From CAYNRA01 sp046296415 (GTDB taxonomy: Bacteria > Bacteroidota > Bacteroidia > Cytophagales > Spirosomataceae): a stretch of DNA of 64,000 bases. Shown piece by piece: positions 42,572 to 51,516 of the stretch. Location of the stretch: positions 62,001 through 126,000 of the forward strand of contig JBKBLN010000001.1 in the NCBI GenBank assembly GCA_046296415.1, in the 5' to 3' direction. Within the stretch, counting starts at the first letter, position 1, and each line of letters begins with the position of its first letter. The notes beneath the pieces were generated by a model. That model saw only the letters and a program-made list of their open reading frames with translations. It was not told the origin of the DNA and made no database searches. Both the position numbers and the translations under genes were made by a program.

Positions 42572-43564
42572 TTATAAAAGACCTTTGGCTGCCAAATACT
42601 CAGCGATTTGCACCGCATTGGTTGCAGCACCTTTCCGAAGATTGTCGGCTACGATCCACAGATTTAGTGTATTAGGTTGCGACTCATCTCGACGAATCCG
42701 TCCGACAAATACTTCATCACGTCCATGTGCCGTGATGGGCATCGGATACACATTTTGGCTGGGATCATCCTGGACAATCACCCCGGGCATCGCTGCGAGA
42801 AGGGCACGCACTTCCTGGATATCAAAATCCTTTTCGAACTCAATATTGACGGATTCAGAATGGCCTCCAATGGTGGGGATACGCACGGTGGTCGCCGTTA
42901 CCTTGATGGAGTCATCTCCCATGATCTTGTTGGTCTCTTTGATCATTTTCATCTCCTCTTTGGTGTATCCATTGTCTTGGAATACATCGATGTGAGGAAG
43001 CACGTTCAAATCAATTTTATAAGGATAAACGGACTTCACTTGGGGGTCTCCGGCACGCTCACCAAATAGCTGGTCTACGGCTGCTTTTCCAGTTCCGGTG
43101 ACCGACTGGTAGGTGGATACCACCACCCGTTTGATTTTATAGGCATCGTGGAGGGGTTTCAAAACCACCACCATTTGTATCGTGGAACAGTTGGGGTTTG
43201 CGATGATCTTGTCTTCCGGTGTTAGTACATCCGCATTGACTTCGGGGACCACCAGTTTTTTGGTAGGATCCATTCTCCAAGCCGACGAGTTGTCAATCAC
43301 TGGAATACCAGCCGCTGCAAACAAAGGTGCAAGGGCTGTAGAAGTACCTCCACCGGCCGAAAAGATGGCAACATGAGGTTTTCGCTCGATCGCCTCCTGG
43401 TATCCCACTACCTTACACTCCTTTCCTTGGAAAGAAATAGTTTGTCCGATCGACTTCTCTGAGGCCACCGGAATTAATTCCGTGACTGGAAACTGACGTT
43501 CGGTTAATACTTTCAGGATTTCACCACCGACTAATCCGGTGGCACCAACGACCGCTATTTTCAT
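42572..43564 (-). CDS. asd: Aspartate-semialdehyde dehydrogenase
   Basis: Asd reduces aspartyl phosphate to the semialdehyde for lysine, DAP, methionine and threonine synthesis. The 330-residue enzyme has the NADP motif AVVGATGLVGGEILKVL, the catalytic cysteine in IIANPNCSTIQMVV, VVVSTYQSVTGTGKAAVDQL, and the catalytic His in VRIPTIGGHSESVNIEF. It ends at a strong terminator. Its DAP product links to the murE in this window. Confidence 0.96.
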   Translation of the reverse strand: MKIAVVGATGLVGGEILKVLTERQFPVTELIPVASEKSIGQTISFQGKECKVVGYQEAIERKPHVAIFSAGGGTSTALAPLFAAAGIPVIDNSSAWRMDPTKKLVVPEVNADVLTPEDKIIANPNCSTIQMVVVLKPLHDAYKIKRVVVSTYQSVTGTGKAAVDQLFGERAGDPQVKSVYPYKIDLNVLPHIDVFQDNGYTKEEMKMIKETNKIMGDDSIKVTATTVRIPTIGGHSESVNIEFEKDFDIQEVRALLAAMPGVIVQDDPSQNVYPMPITAHGRDEVFVGRIRRDESQPNTLNLWIVADNLRKGAATNAVQIAEYLAAKGLL

Positions 43565-43636
43565 TACATGTGATGGATTAAGTAAAAAACTCGGTAAAAG
43601 TAGAAGAAAAGTTTGGTTTCTGAAAAGGAAATTTCT

Positions 43637-44206
43637 TTAAAAAGTCCAAATTCTATCTGGAGAAACGCAGGCATCCAAACGAATATCCCATGGATCATGG
43701 GCCAATTCGTTTTCTAATGGTCCTTGCAGGCTAAGTCCTACTTTAAAAGCGTTTTGCGCATTTTGTAAAAATTGATCGTAGAAGCCCTTGCCGTATCCGA
43801 CGCGGTAACCGGTTCGGTCAAACGCCAACAGGGGAACCCAAACCAATGTAGGAATCCCCTGGTCCCAAAATTCAGAGGTTGACAGTCCTTCGGTCATGGG
43901 TTCATCTATTCCCCACGAATTTTGGATGAGGGTATCGCCCGGTTTCCAGGGGTGATGGGTCAATTGACCTGACGCCCCCATTTTGGGAAGATAAACCTTC
44001 GCCTGTTCGGCAAGTTGGTGGGCGAGTGGTAGGGTGTCGACTTCTTTTTTTTCAGGGATAGGCCAGAAAATATGATGACGTGGGTACGTGAACCAAACAG
44101 GATCCAGCCGATTCATGACCGAATCGGACAATTGCCGAACTTGTTCTTCGGTTAATTGGGTTCGCTGCTGTCTTCCGAATGCACGGGCGGCGGATTTAGG
44201 CATCAT
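43637..44206 (-). CDS. 5-formyltetrahydrofolate cyclo-ligase
   Basis: The enzyme converts 5-formyl-THF to methenyl-THF with ATP. From the double ATG at 44206/44203 it has about 189 residues, the family length; the ORF start at 44284 overlaps the divergent yqgE start and is rejected. Motifs: PTLVWVPLLAFDRTGYRVGYGKGFYDQFL (the hallmark GYGKGFYD) and the C-terminal DPWDIRLDACVSPDRIW. The gene is divergent from yqgE. Confidence 0.9.
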   Translation of the reverse strand: MMPKSAARAFGRQQRTQLTEEQVRQLSDSVMNRLDPVWFTYPRHHIFWPIPEKKEVDTLPLAHQLAEQAKVYLPKMGASGQLTHHPWKPGDTLIQNSWGIDEPMTEGLSTSEFWDQGIPTLVWVPLLAFDRTGYRVGYGKGFYDQFLQNAQNAFKVGLSLQGPLENELAHDPWDIRLDACVSPDRIWTF

Positions 44207-44230
44207 AAAACTTTTCCGGTTTAGACGATG

Positions 44231-44258
44231 TTGGCATTGCAAAGAAACTGTATATTGG
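44231..44258 (+). promoter_or_regulatory. Probable promoter of yqgE
   Basis: TTG at 44231-44233 is followed after 17 bases by TATATTGG (44251-44258), one base off TAnnTTTG, 24 bases before the ATG at 44283. Confidence 0.4.
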
Positions 44259-44282
44259 TGGCTTAACCAATACCTAATCGCC

Positions 44283-44837
44283 ATGGCTGATACGCTACAC
44301 CAGGGGGTTCTGTTGTTGGCAGAACCATTTTTAGACGATGAGAACTTTCAGCGTAGTGTCATTATGCTATGCCAACACCATCCGGTCGAAGGCTCGTTTG
44401 GCCTTGTGCTCAATCAACGCTCTACCCTGACGCTCGAAGATGTGCTGGAGGATGTGTATGCCGACTTCCCATTGTATATCGGAGGACCCGTGCAGCAAAA
44501 TACCCTACATTACATTCATCGATTGGGAGGACAGGTCGATCACAGCATTCCATTGGGAGATGGTTTTTTTTGGTCAGGTGATTTTGATCAGATTAAGGCT
44601 CTTCTAAATATCGGCCAAGTTGGACCCAACGACATCCGCCTCTTTTTAGGATATTCGGGCTGGTCGGCCGGCCAATTAGCGAACGAAATGAGTAGACAAA
44701 GTTGGTACACGAGTGAATGGAGCCATCGGGACTTATTGACTATCCCCGATGAAGAAACTTGGCGTTATTTTATGCGGAAAAAAGGGGGAGAGTACCTGCG
44801 CTTAGCCAATTATCCCCTCGATTTTAAATTAAATTAG
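44283..44837 (+). CDS. YqgE/AlgH-family protein
   Basis: From ATG 44283 the protein has 184 residues: GVLLLAEPFLDDENFQRSVIML, GSFGLVLNQ, YIGGPVQQNTLHYIHR and IRLFLGYSGWSAGQLANEM are the YqgE/AlgH (DUF179) hallmarks. The family is conserved and of unclear molecular role. The ATG is divergent from the folate gene and replaces the ORF start at 44088, which overlaps that gene. The stop is two bases before the peptidase start. Confidence 0.93.
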   Translation: MADTLHQGVLLLAEPFLDDENFQRSVIMLCQHHPVEGSFGLVLNQRSTLTLEDVLEDVYADFPLYIGGPVQQNTLHYIHRLGGQVDHSIPLGDGFFWSGDFDQIKALLNIGQVGPNDIRLFLGYSGWSAGQLANEMSRQSWYTSEWSHRDLLTIPDEETWRYFMRKKGGEYLRLANYPLDFKLN

Positions 44838-44839
44838 AC

Positions 44840-46561
44840 ATGACAATAATACAACGGAAACCACGCACCTTTCTTCCAGATGATTTTACCTTGACCACCT
44901 GGGAATCGATCGCCCCTTTTTTCGAACAACTGGAAAAGGCCCAACCCACCGACGCCGACTCTCTGGACGCCTGGTTTTTGCAACGTAGTGAATTGGAATC
45001 CTTTTTGATGGAAGAAATGGCTTGGCGGTATGTTCGGATGACCTGCGATACGGGCAATCAAAACCATCAAGCAGCATTTCAACAATTTGTTGCTGAAATC
45101 CAACCTTCTTTGGCGAGTTGGGAGGATCGTTTAAATCAGAAAGCCCTAGCCTCCCCCTATTTGGATGGACTTTCAAGACCTGGATACGACATCCTTTTGC
45201 GTGGCCTAAAGCAAGCTGTGGCCTTGTTTCGAGAAGAAAATATCCCCTTGCAAACCGAGATACAACAACTCCAAACCCAGTACCAGTCCATTACCGGGGC
45301 GATGCTCGTGGAGGTTCATGGAGAATCCATTACCCTGCCTCAAGCACAAACCTACCTGGAGTCAACAGACCGTGCGCTCCGAGAAGAGGTGTGGAGGAAA
45401 ATAGCGACTCGTCGTACCGAAGATCGGGAGGCACTCAATCTTCTGATGGCCAAACTCGTTGATCTCCGCCATCAAGTTGCCCAAAACGCTGGGTATTCAA
45501 ACTTTCGGGATTATATGTTTGCTGCATTGGGCCGATTCGACTATACTCCGGATGATTGCTTCGAATTTCATCGAGCCATTCAATCGGCCGTAATGCCCCT
45601 TGTGCAATCTTCCGCGAAGCGAAGAAAAGATCTCATGGGATTACCTAGCTTACGTCCTTGGGATAAAAAGGTCGATCCTCTGGGGCGTCCGGCCTTGATA
45701 GCTTTTCAGGGAGGGGCCGACTTAATTGAAAAGACATCGATTTGCTTGCAACGACTCGACCCCACGTTTGGTACATACATCCAGGTGATGCGGGAAATGG
45801 GGCATTTCGATGTGGAATCCCGACCTGGAAAAGCTCCCGGAGGCTATAATTACCCAATGGCGGAGGTCGGTGTTCCGTTTATTTTTATGAATGCGACCCA
45901 CAGTGTTCGAGATCTAGTTACGATGGTTCATGAGGCGGGCCATGCTATTCATTCGTTCTTAACGAAGGATTTGGAGATTGGCGCTTTTAAAAATCCACCC
46001 TCCGAAGTCGCCGAACTAGCCTCCATGTCGATGGAATTAATTTCCATGGATCATTGGGATGTATTTTTCCCTGAGGAAGAAGCGTGTCGACGTGCGAAAG
46101 CCGATCACTTACAGGACATTCTCACGGTCTTACCTTGGATCGCCCAAGTCGATGCTTTTCAACACCGGATCTATGAAAATCCAAAGGCAACACAACAGGA
46201 ACGAGAGTCGATGTGGTTGGAATTATCAAAAGATTTTTCGGATACATTAACCGATTATTCCGGTTTGGAATCCTTCCGAGCCAGTGAATGGCATCGCCAA
46301 TTGCATATTTTTGAGGTACCCTTCTACTATATCGAATATGGTATGGCCCAATTGGGGGCTATTGCTTTGTGGCGACGGTACAAGTTGGATCCCCAAGGGG
46401 CTCTGGAGGGCTACAAAGCGGCGTTATCCCTGGGTTACCGGGCTCCTATTGGTCAAATTTATGCTGCGGCGGGCATTCGATTCGATTTCTCGGCGGGATA
46501 CATCCATGAATTAATGGAATTTGTAACGGAGGAACTCAATGCTCTGACAGGTAGTTTGTAA
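44840..46561 (+). CDS. M3-family oligoendopeptidase
   Basis: The 573-residue zinc peptidase cleaves short peptides in the cytoplasm. The active site VHEAGHAIHSFLTKD (HExxH) and the downstream EVAELASMSMELIS that supplies the third ligand Glu are intact. The N-terminal half is helical and the C-terminal half has FHRQLHIFEVPFYYIEYGMAQ-like features of PepF/M3B. It follows YqgE after two bases, likely same transcript. Confidence 0.93.
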   Translation: MTIIQRKPRTFLPDDFTLTTWESIAPFFEQLEKAQPTDADSLDAWFLQRSELESFLMEEMAWRYVRMTCDTGNQNHQAAFQQFVAEIQPSLASWEDRLNQKALASPYLDGLSRPGYDILLRGLKQAVALFREENIPLQTEIQQLQTQYQSITGAMLVEVHGESITLPQAQTYLESTDRALREEVWRKIATRRTEDREALNLLMAKLVDLRHQVAQNAGYSNFRDYMFAALGRFDYTPDDCFEFHRAIQSAVMPLVQSSAKRRKDLMGLPSLRPWDKKVDPLGRPALIAFQGGADLIEKTSICLQRLDPTFGTYIQVMREMGHFDVESRPGKAPGGYNYPMAEVGVPFIFMNATHSVRDLVTMVHEAGHAIHSFLTKDLEIGAFKNPPSEVAELASMSMELISMDHWDVFFPEEEACRRAKADHLQDILTVLPWIAQVDAFQHRIYENPKATQQERESMWLELSKDFSDTLTDYSGLESFRASEWHRQLHIFEVPFYYIEYGMAQLGAIALWRRYKLDPQGALEGYKAALSLGYRAPIGQIYAAAGIRFDFSAGYIHELMEFVTEELNALTGSL

Positions 46562-46611
46562 CAAATGTAGATAAGAACGGGTTTTGACTAGAACTCGGAA
46601 ACACAACACAC

Positions 46612-47664
46612 ATGAAATCGTATTTTCTTCAAGTTAAAGAAGTCATTCAAGAAACATCGGATACCATCACCATCACATTCTGGCATCCGTTGAATGAGCA
46701 AATAAAATACAAGGCAGGACAGTTTTTGACCTTGATTGTACCCGCAGATGGGGGCAAAAAAGTACGTCGAAGCTATTCCATGTCAACCTCCCCAGTAACC
46801 GATACCGCGGTGGGGGTTACGATTAAACGCGTACCCGGGGGATTGGTCTCCAATTATTTGAATGATCAAGTCAAGGCAGGAGATTTCATAGAGGTCGTCG
46901 AGCCGATGGGGCATTTTTATCTTGAGCCCGACACCACCCTGTCGCGGGAGATTGTATTGATCGGGGCAGGAAGCGGCATAACGCCTTTGATCTCCATGGC
47001 CAAAACCATTTTAAAAGCTGAGCCTGCCTCGAAAGTAGCGTTGCTCTATGGAAATCGGCACGAAGAGAGCATAATCTTTAAACGAGCATTGGAGGACCTG
47101 GAAGCAGCCTACGGTAGCCGATTTAGGGTACGCCATGTATTGAGTCAGCCCAGTGCCACGTGGGTCGGGGAAAAAGGTAGGATTGGACAGGGGACGGTCA
47201 TTCATTTTTTAAAAGATGCCTCCATAGATCTACCCTCGGCGCATTATTTTCTGTGTGGACCTGTGGGGATGATGGAGGATGTAATTCGGGTGATGGAGCT
47301 CTACCAGGTTCCGGCAGCTCAGGTCCATCAGGAGAAGTTCAATGCCCCCATGCTCGGTGAGGAAGTATCACTTCCTGAAACCACGGGAGGCTCGCACACG
47401 GTCACGATCCTATATGAGGGAGATACCCACCAAGTCGTTGTGGAACCGCACCAAACGATCTTGGAAGCCGCTCTGGCCGTTGATATTGATTTACCCTACT
47501 CTTGCCAAGCCGGTATGTGCACGGCCTGTTTAGGGAAATGTACCCAAGGGAAGATTACGATGGATGAAGAAGATGGCCTGACTGAAAAAGAGATTCAATC
47601 CGGTTATGTTCTTACTTGTGTGGCGCGTCCTGCCTCCTCGGATGTCATACTGGAAATCGAATAA
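46612..47664 (+). CDS. Ferredoxin-NADP reductase-like protein with C-terminal 2Fe-2S domain
   Basis: This 350-residue flavoprotein shuttles electrons. Residues 1-100 form the FAD domain (VRRSYSMSTSP, RxYS type), followed by the NAD domain (LIGAGSGITPLISMAK, FLCGPVGMM) and a C-terminal plant-type ferredoxin (PYSCQAGMCTACLGKCTQG, with a fourth Cys in YVLTCVARP). This arrangement is like PaaE-type phenylacetyl-CoA epoxidase reductases and related oxygenase reductases, but no oxygenase gene lies nearby, so the partner is unknown. Confidence 0.9.
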   Translation: MKSYFLQVKEVIQETSDTITITFWHPLNEQIKYKAGQFLTLIVPADGGKKVRRSYSMSTSPVTDTAVGVTIKRVPGGLVSNYLNDQVKAGDFIEVVEPMGHFYLEPDTTLSREIVLIGAGSGITPLISMAKTILKAEPASKVALLYGNRHEESIIFKRALEDLEAAYGSRFRVRHVLSQPSATWVGEKGRIGQGTVIHFLKDASIDLPSAHYFLCGPVGMMEDVIRVMELYQVPAAQVHQEKFNAPMLGEEVSLPETTGGSHTVTILYEGDTHQVVVEPHQTILEAALAVDIDLPYSCQAGMCTACLGKCTQGKITMDEEDGLTEKEIQSGYVLTCVARPASSDVILEIE

Positions 47665-47695
47665 GTCTGAGTATATTGCGCGAAAATAGGCGGGT

Positions 47696-48730
47696 ATGTC
47701 CACAACCATTCTTTCAAAACAGCCTTTAGCTTCCTTAACGACTTTTGGTTTTTCCGTTACAGCTGAACATTACACCGAGGTATTCTCTATTTCGGATGCT
47801 CAAGCCATTGTTCGAGATCCCGCCTGGCGTGCCAGGCCCTTGTTGTGGTTAGGTGGGGGGAGTAATGTTCTTTTTACCCAAGACTTCGCAGGGCTGGTGG
47901 TTCGAAATCGACTATACGGTGTCGAAGTTATCCACAAGGATCAACATCATGTGTGGATAAAGTCGGCAGGTGGGGAAAATTGGCATCAATTTGTGATGTA
48001 CTGTGTGGATAACGGCTTTGCGGGTATTGAGAACATGGCCTTGATTCCGGGCACGGTAGGTGCGGCGCCTATGCAAAATATTGGGGCGTATGGCGTGGAG
48101 ATCAAGGATGTTTTTGATTCCCTCGAGGCCATGTCGGTGGAAACGGGGGAGGTGAAAACATTCTCCCGCGAAGCATGTCGGTTTGGCTACCGGGATTCTA
48201 TTTTCAAGCAAGAGGCGAAAGGACTCTACTTCATTACCTCGGTTACATTTAAATTGTCGCTACACCCCATTCCAAACACCTCCTATGGGGCCATTCGGGA
48301 TGTATTGCGAGAACGAGGAATTGAGTCCCCCACGATTCGTGAAGTGGCCGAGGCCGTGATGGCCATTCGACAATCCAAATTACCCGATCCTGCTGTGATC
48401 GGCAATGCAGGTAGCTTTTTTAAAAATCCTGAAATTCCGGTGGCTCAATTTTTGGCATTAAAGGAAAAATACCCCACGATCCCCTCTTATCCTGTGGGTC
48501 AAGATTGGGTAAAAGTTCCGGCGGGATGGTTGATTGAGCAAGCGGGGTGGAAAGGCCATCGTACCGGACAGGTCGGTGTGCATGACCGCCAGGCACTCGT
48601 ATTGGTTCACTATGGGGGTGGCCGTGGCGAGGAAATTGTTCGGCTCTCCCACCAAATTCAAGAGGATGTCTTGCAAAAATTTGGTATTGCCTTGCATCCC
48701 GAGGTGAATTTTATTGGTACACAGTCATGA
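47696..48730 (+). CDS. murB: UDP-N-acetylenolpyruvoylglucosamine reductase
   Basis: MurB makes UDP-MurNAc with NADPH and FAD. The 344-residue protein begins with TTILSKQPLASLTTFGF and has LLWLGGGSNVLF, GGENWHQFVMYCVDNG, GIENMALIPGTVGAAPMQNIGAYG and AGSFFKNPEI with VKVPAGWLIEQAGWKGHR. It is the long (type I) form common in proteobacteria and Bacteroidota. It overlaps the next gene as ATGA. Confidence 0.95.
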   Translation: MSTTILSKQPLASLTTFGFSVTAEHYTEVFSISDAQAIVRDPAWRARPLLWLGGGSNVLFTQDFAGLVVRNRLYGVEVIHKDQHHVWIKSAGGENWHQFVMYCVDNGFAGIENMALIPGTVGAAPMQNIGAYGVEIKDVFDSLEAMSVETGEVKTFSREACRFGYRDSIFKQEAKGLYFITSVTFKLSLHPIPNTSYGAIRDVLRERGIESPTIREVAEAVMAIRQSKLPDPAVIGNAGSFFKNPEIPVAQFLALKEKYPTIPSYPVGQDWVKVPAGWLIEQAGWKGHRTGQVGVHDRQALVLVHYGGGRGEEIVRLSHQIQEDVLQKFGIALHPEVNFIGTQS

Positions 48731-49482
48731 TTCTTGAGGCACCCGAGCTGATCCTTTTTTTCTTTCTGATTGCCCTGGTGTATGCGTCCGTGGGATTTGG
48801 GGGAGGATCCAGTTATCTTTCCCTGTTGTCGTTGTATTCTTTTCCATTTTTATACATCAAATGGGTGGCCTTGTTGTGTAACCTGGTGGTGGTTTCCAAT
48901 TCCTCCTGGCAATTTATTCGAAGAGGACTTATTCAGCTGTCGGAACGATGGCCTCTGTTTGTCAGTAGTGTTCTTTTGGCTTATTTGGGGGCGAAAGTGC
49001 CGCTCAAAGAACGAACCTTTTTTTTGTTATTGGGAAGTTCTTTAGTCTTGGCAGCCTTGGCGATATGGTTCCAACCCTCTGAAATCAAGGATAAACAAAC
49101 CACCCGATCGACGGTCTGGGCGCAAATGCTTCTGGGAGGGGCCATTGGCGGCTTGTCGGGAATGGTAGGTATCGGAGGCGGTATTTTTCTTTCTCCCATC
49201 ATGTATTTGTTGAAATGGGATCATCCCAAAGGTATTTCTGCCACAGCATCGGTCTTTATTTTGGTCAACTCGGTAGCAGGATTGATCGGCCAGAGCCAGC
49301 ACCTTACCTTCGACTTACGGTGGCCTCTAACCATCGCTCTATTGTTGGCCGTCGCCTTGGGAGGTGCCATTGGTCACTACTGGGGAGCTGTGAAATGGTC
49401 GCCCAATCGGGTAAAGCAGGCAACCTCCCTTTTTATTTTTTACATCGGATTTCGACTCGTATGGCAACACCTATTCATTTGA
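48727..49482 (+). CDS. TauE/SafE-family transporter
   Basis: The 251-residue inner-membrane protein has seven or eight hydrophobic segments with the TauE/SafE signature FGGGSSYLSLLSLYSFPFLY at the start and GGAIGGLSGMVGIGGGIFLSP in the middle. Members export sulfite or sulfonates, or are of unknown substrate. It is coupled to murB by a four-base overlap and to moaD by a 22-base overlap. The moaDE context makes a sulfur-related substrate plausible but unproven. Confidence 0.9.
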   Translation: MILEAPELILFFFLIALVYASVGFGGGSSYLSLLSLYSFPFLYIKWVALLCNLVVVSNSSWQFIRRGLIQLSERWPLFVSSVLLAYLGAKVPLKERTFFLLLGSSLVLAALAIWFQPSEIKDKQTTRSTVWAQMLLGGAIGGLSGMVGIGGGIFLSPIMYLLKWDHPKGISATASVFILVNSVAGLIGQSQHLTFDLRWPLTIALLLAVALGGAIGHYWGAVKWSPNRVKQATSLFIFYIGFRLVWQHLFI

Positions 49483-49709
49483 TTTGTTATGGGATCACCC
49501 GGGATATTTTGGGTGGGCCCACGCGGACTCTTTCGGTTGAAGACCCTGCCACGGTAGGTCAGGTCCGTAGTTTGTTGACCACCCTGTACCCGCAACTGGG
49601 GGATTTGACCTCCTTGCGGTTTGCTTTCAATGAAACCTACGTTTCCGATAGTTTTGAACTTCCCTCGGGTGCTGAACTTGTGCTCATTCCCCCTGTTTCG
49701 GGTGGTTAA
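49461..49709 (+). CDS. moaD: Molybdopterin synthase sulfur-carrier subunit
   Basis: MoaD is an 82-residue beta-grasp protein ending with the required C-terminal Gly-Gly (IPPVSGG), which is thiolated and donates sulfur to precursor Z. The start ATG 49461 overlaps tauE by 22 bases. It is encoded inside a longer ORF in the same frame whose upstream part is only the shadow of the TauE gene. Directly followed by moaE. Confidence 0.9.
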   Translation: MATPIHLICYGITRDILGGPTRTLSVEDPATVGQVRSLLTTLYPQLGDLTSLRFAFNETYVSDSFELPSGAELVLIPPVSGG

Positions 49710-49720
49710 TCTGTCGATAT

Positions 49721-50137
49721 ATGGTCCAAATCGTATTGCAAACGGGAGCCCTTTCCGTATCCCAAAACCTAGCCGATGTATCAGGCCCTGATTGTGGTGG
49801 GGTAGTCCAGTTTATAGGGTCCGTTCGCCATCAAACCGGAGGCCGTGAAGTCCTTTATTTGGAGTTCGAGGCCTATGAACCCATGGCCGTAAAGGAAATG
49901 GAAAAGATTGCGCTAGCTTCCATCGCACAATTTGGTATCACGCGTATGTCCATTCACCACCGACTGGGTCGAGTCGAACTCGGGGAGTCGGCCGTTTGTA
50001 TTGCCGCCGCTGCACCCCATCGTAAAGCTGCTTTTGCAGCCTGTGCCTATGCCATTGACACGTTGAAAGAAACTGTCCCGATTTGGAAAAAAGAGTTTTT
50101 TACTGATGGAGCCGTTTGGGTCTCCGCAACCCCATAA
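49721..50137 (+). CDS. moaE: Molybdopterin synthase catalytic subunit
   Basis: The 138-residue MoaE has GGVVQFIGSVRHQTGG, LYLEFEAYEPMAVKEME, HRLGRVELGESAVCIA, APHRKAAFAACAYAID and KETVPIWKKEFF (conserved Lys). It works with MoaD to form molybdopterin. The gene starts 11 bases after moaD. Other moa genes are not here, but a MoeB-like activator is encoded convergently downstream. Confidence 0.95.
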   Translation: MVQIVLQTGALSVSQNLADVSGPDCGGVVQFIGSVRHQTGGREVLYLEFEAYEPMAVKEMEKIALASIAQFGITRMSIHHRLGRVELGESAVCIAAAAPHRKAAFAACAYAIDTLKETVPIWKKEFFTDGAVWVSATP

Positions 50138-50141
50138 TTGG

Positions 50142-51074
50142 ATGAAAATTGTATTTCTTGATGCTGTTACGCTAGGAAAAGATCTTGACTTATCGCCTCT
50201 TCAAGCGGTAGGAGATTGTACCGTGTATGACCGTTCTTCGGAAGAGGAAATTGTGCTGCGCGCTCAAGACGCAGAGGCCATACTCACCAACAAATGTATA
50301 ATTTCGGCGCCCCTCCTGGATCAACTACCCAAGTTGAAGTACATTGGTGTAACCGCAACGGGGTATAATATCATTGATGTAGAGGCGGCCAATAAAAGAG
50401 GCATTGTGGTCACAAATGTACGCGACTACTCCACATCGGCGGTTGCTCAGCTTGTTTTTGCTCACATACTCCAATTTACCAACGAACTCGCCTACTACAA
50501 TGTGCCCAATCGATGGGTAGAGGCGCCCGACTGGTGCTATTATGATCACGGCTTTGTGGAGCTGGCCGGAAAAACCATGAGCATTATCGGGCTCGGTAGT
50601 ATTGGAAAACAAGTAGCTCGGATCGCCCACGCCTTTGACATGCGTGTCATCACGCTTCCCTCCCCTCGTCCGAGACCTTCCGGGATAGAGGCCTTGGAAA
50701 GTGCTGATTTTTGGCCGGCCTGTGATTTTATTTCGTTGCACTGTCCCTTAACTCCTCAAACCACGCATCTGATTCGGGAAGAGGTTTTACGGAAATGCAA
50801 GCCCACCGCGATATTGGTCAATACCGCGCGGGGTGGCTTGATCTTGGAAGATGACCTGGCCAAAGCGCTGCGGGAAGGATGGATCGGTGGAGCCGCATTG
50901 GATGTGTTATCGGTCGAGCCTCCTCCAGTCGATCACCCCTTGCTTTCTGCCCCCAATTGTCGGCTTTCTCCCCATATTGCTTGGGCTGCCGTGGAGGCTC
51001 GAAAACGTCTGCTGACCCAAGTTGTGGCCAATCTAAAGGCATTCATGTCAGGTAACCCCATTCAAACTGTTTAA
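50142..51074 (+). CDS. D-2-hydroxyacid dehydrogenase
   Basis: From ATG 50142 (MKIVFLDAVTLGKDLD) the enzyme has 310 residues. NAD motif MSIIGLGSIGKQVARIA, catalytic Arg in LVNTARGGLILEDDL, Glu in ALDVLSVEPPP and His in LSPHIAWAAVEA are all present; it resembles glycerate or hydroxypyruvate reductases. The longer ORF start at 50106 overlaps moaE and is rejected. It lies four bases after moaE and four before ruvX. Confidence 0.9.
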   Translation: MKIVFLDAVTLGKDLDLSPLQAVGDCTVYDRSSEEEIVLRAQDAEAILTNKCIISAPLLDQLPKLKYIGVTATGYNIIDVEAANKRGIVVTNVRDYSTSAVAQLVFAHILQFTNELAYYNVPNRWVEAPDWCYYDHGFVELAGKTMSIIGLGSIGKQVARIAHAFDMRVITLPSPRPRPSGIEALESADFWPACDFISLHCPLTPQTTHLIREEVLRKCKPTAILVNTARGGLILEDDLAKALREGWIGGAALDVLSVEPPPVDHPLLSAPNCRLSPHIAWAAVEARKRLLTQVVANLKAFMSGNPIQTV

Positions 51075-51078
51075 AAAA

Positions 51079-51516
51079 ATGCCTAGAATTTTAGCCTTGG
51101 ATTATGGTGGTAAACGCACAGGAATTGCGGTGACAGATCCACTTCAGATGATCGCCACCCCGTTGACTACGGTAGAAACTTCCCAAATTTGGCTTTTTTT
51201 AACTCAATATTTCCAACAAGAAGAGGTTGAAAAGGTCATCATTGGATGGCCTACCCATGCAGACGGTCAGGATACCCATGCCACTCCGTTGGTTCGGGCC
51301 TTTCAGCAGGAATGGGAAAACGTTTTTCCCAAGATCCCCCTACTTCCTGTGGATGAACGGTACACCTCTAAACTGGCCATGCGTGCGATGATTGAAGGTG
51401 GAATGAAGAAAAAAGACCGTCAAAAAAAAGAAAACTTGGATAAATTGAGTGCGGTCATCTTATTACAAGATTATCTGATGAATGCCTCCTCGGGTACACC
51501 CCGAAGTCCGTTTTGA
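51079..51516 (+). CDS. ruvX: Holliday junction resolvase-like (YqgF/RuvX)
   Basis: The 145-residue RNase-H-like protein has ILALDYGGKRTGIAVTDP (catalytic Asp), VIIGWPTHADG and PLLPVDERYTSKLA, NLDKLSAVILLQDYL (final Asp), the Pre-16S rRNA nuclease / RuvX hallmarks. It overlaps the convergent MoeB-like gene by 46 bases. It ends the murB to ruvX run. Confidence 0.93.
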   Translation: MPRILALDYGGKRTGIAVTDPLQMIATPLTTVETSQIWLFLTQYFQQEEVEKVIIGWPTHADGQDTHATPLVRAFQQEWENVFPKIPLLPVDERYTSKLAMRAMIEGGMKKKDRQKKENLDKLSAVILLQDYLMNASSGTPRSPF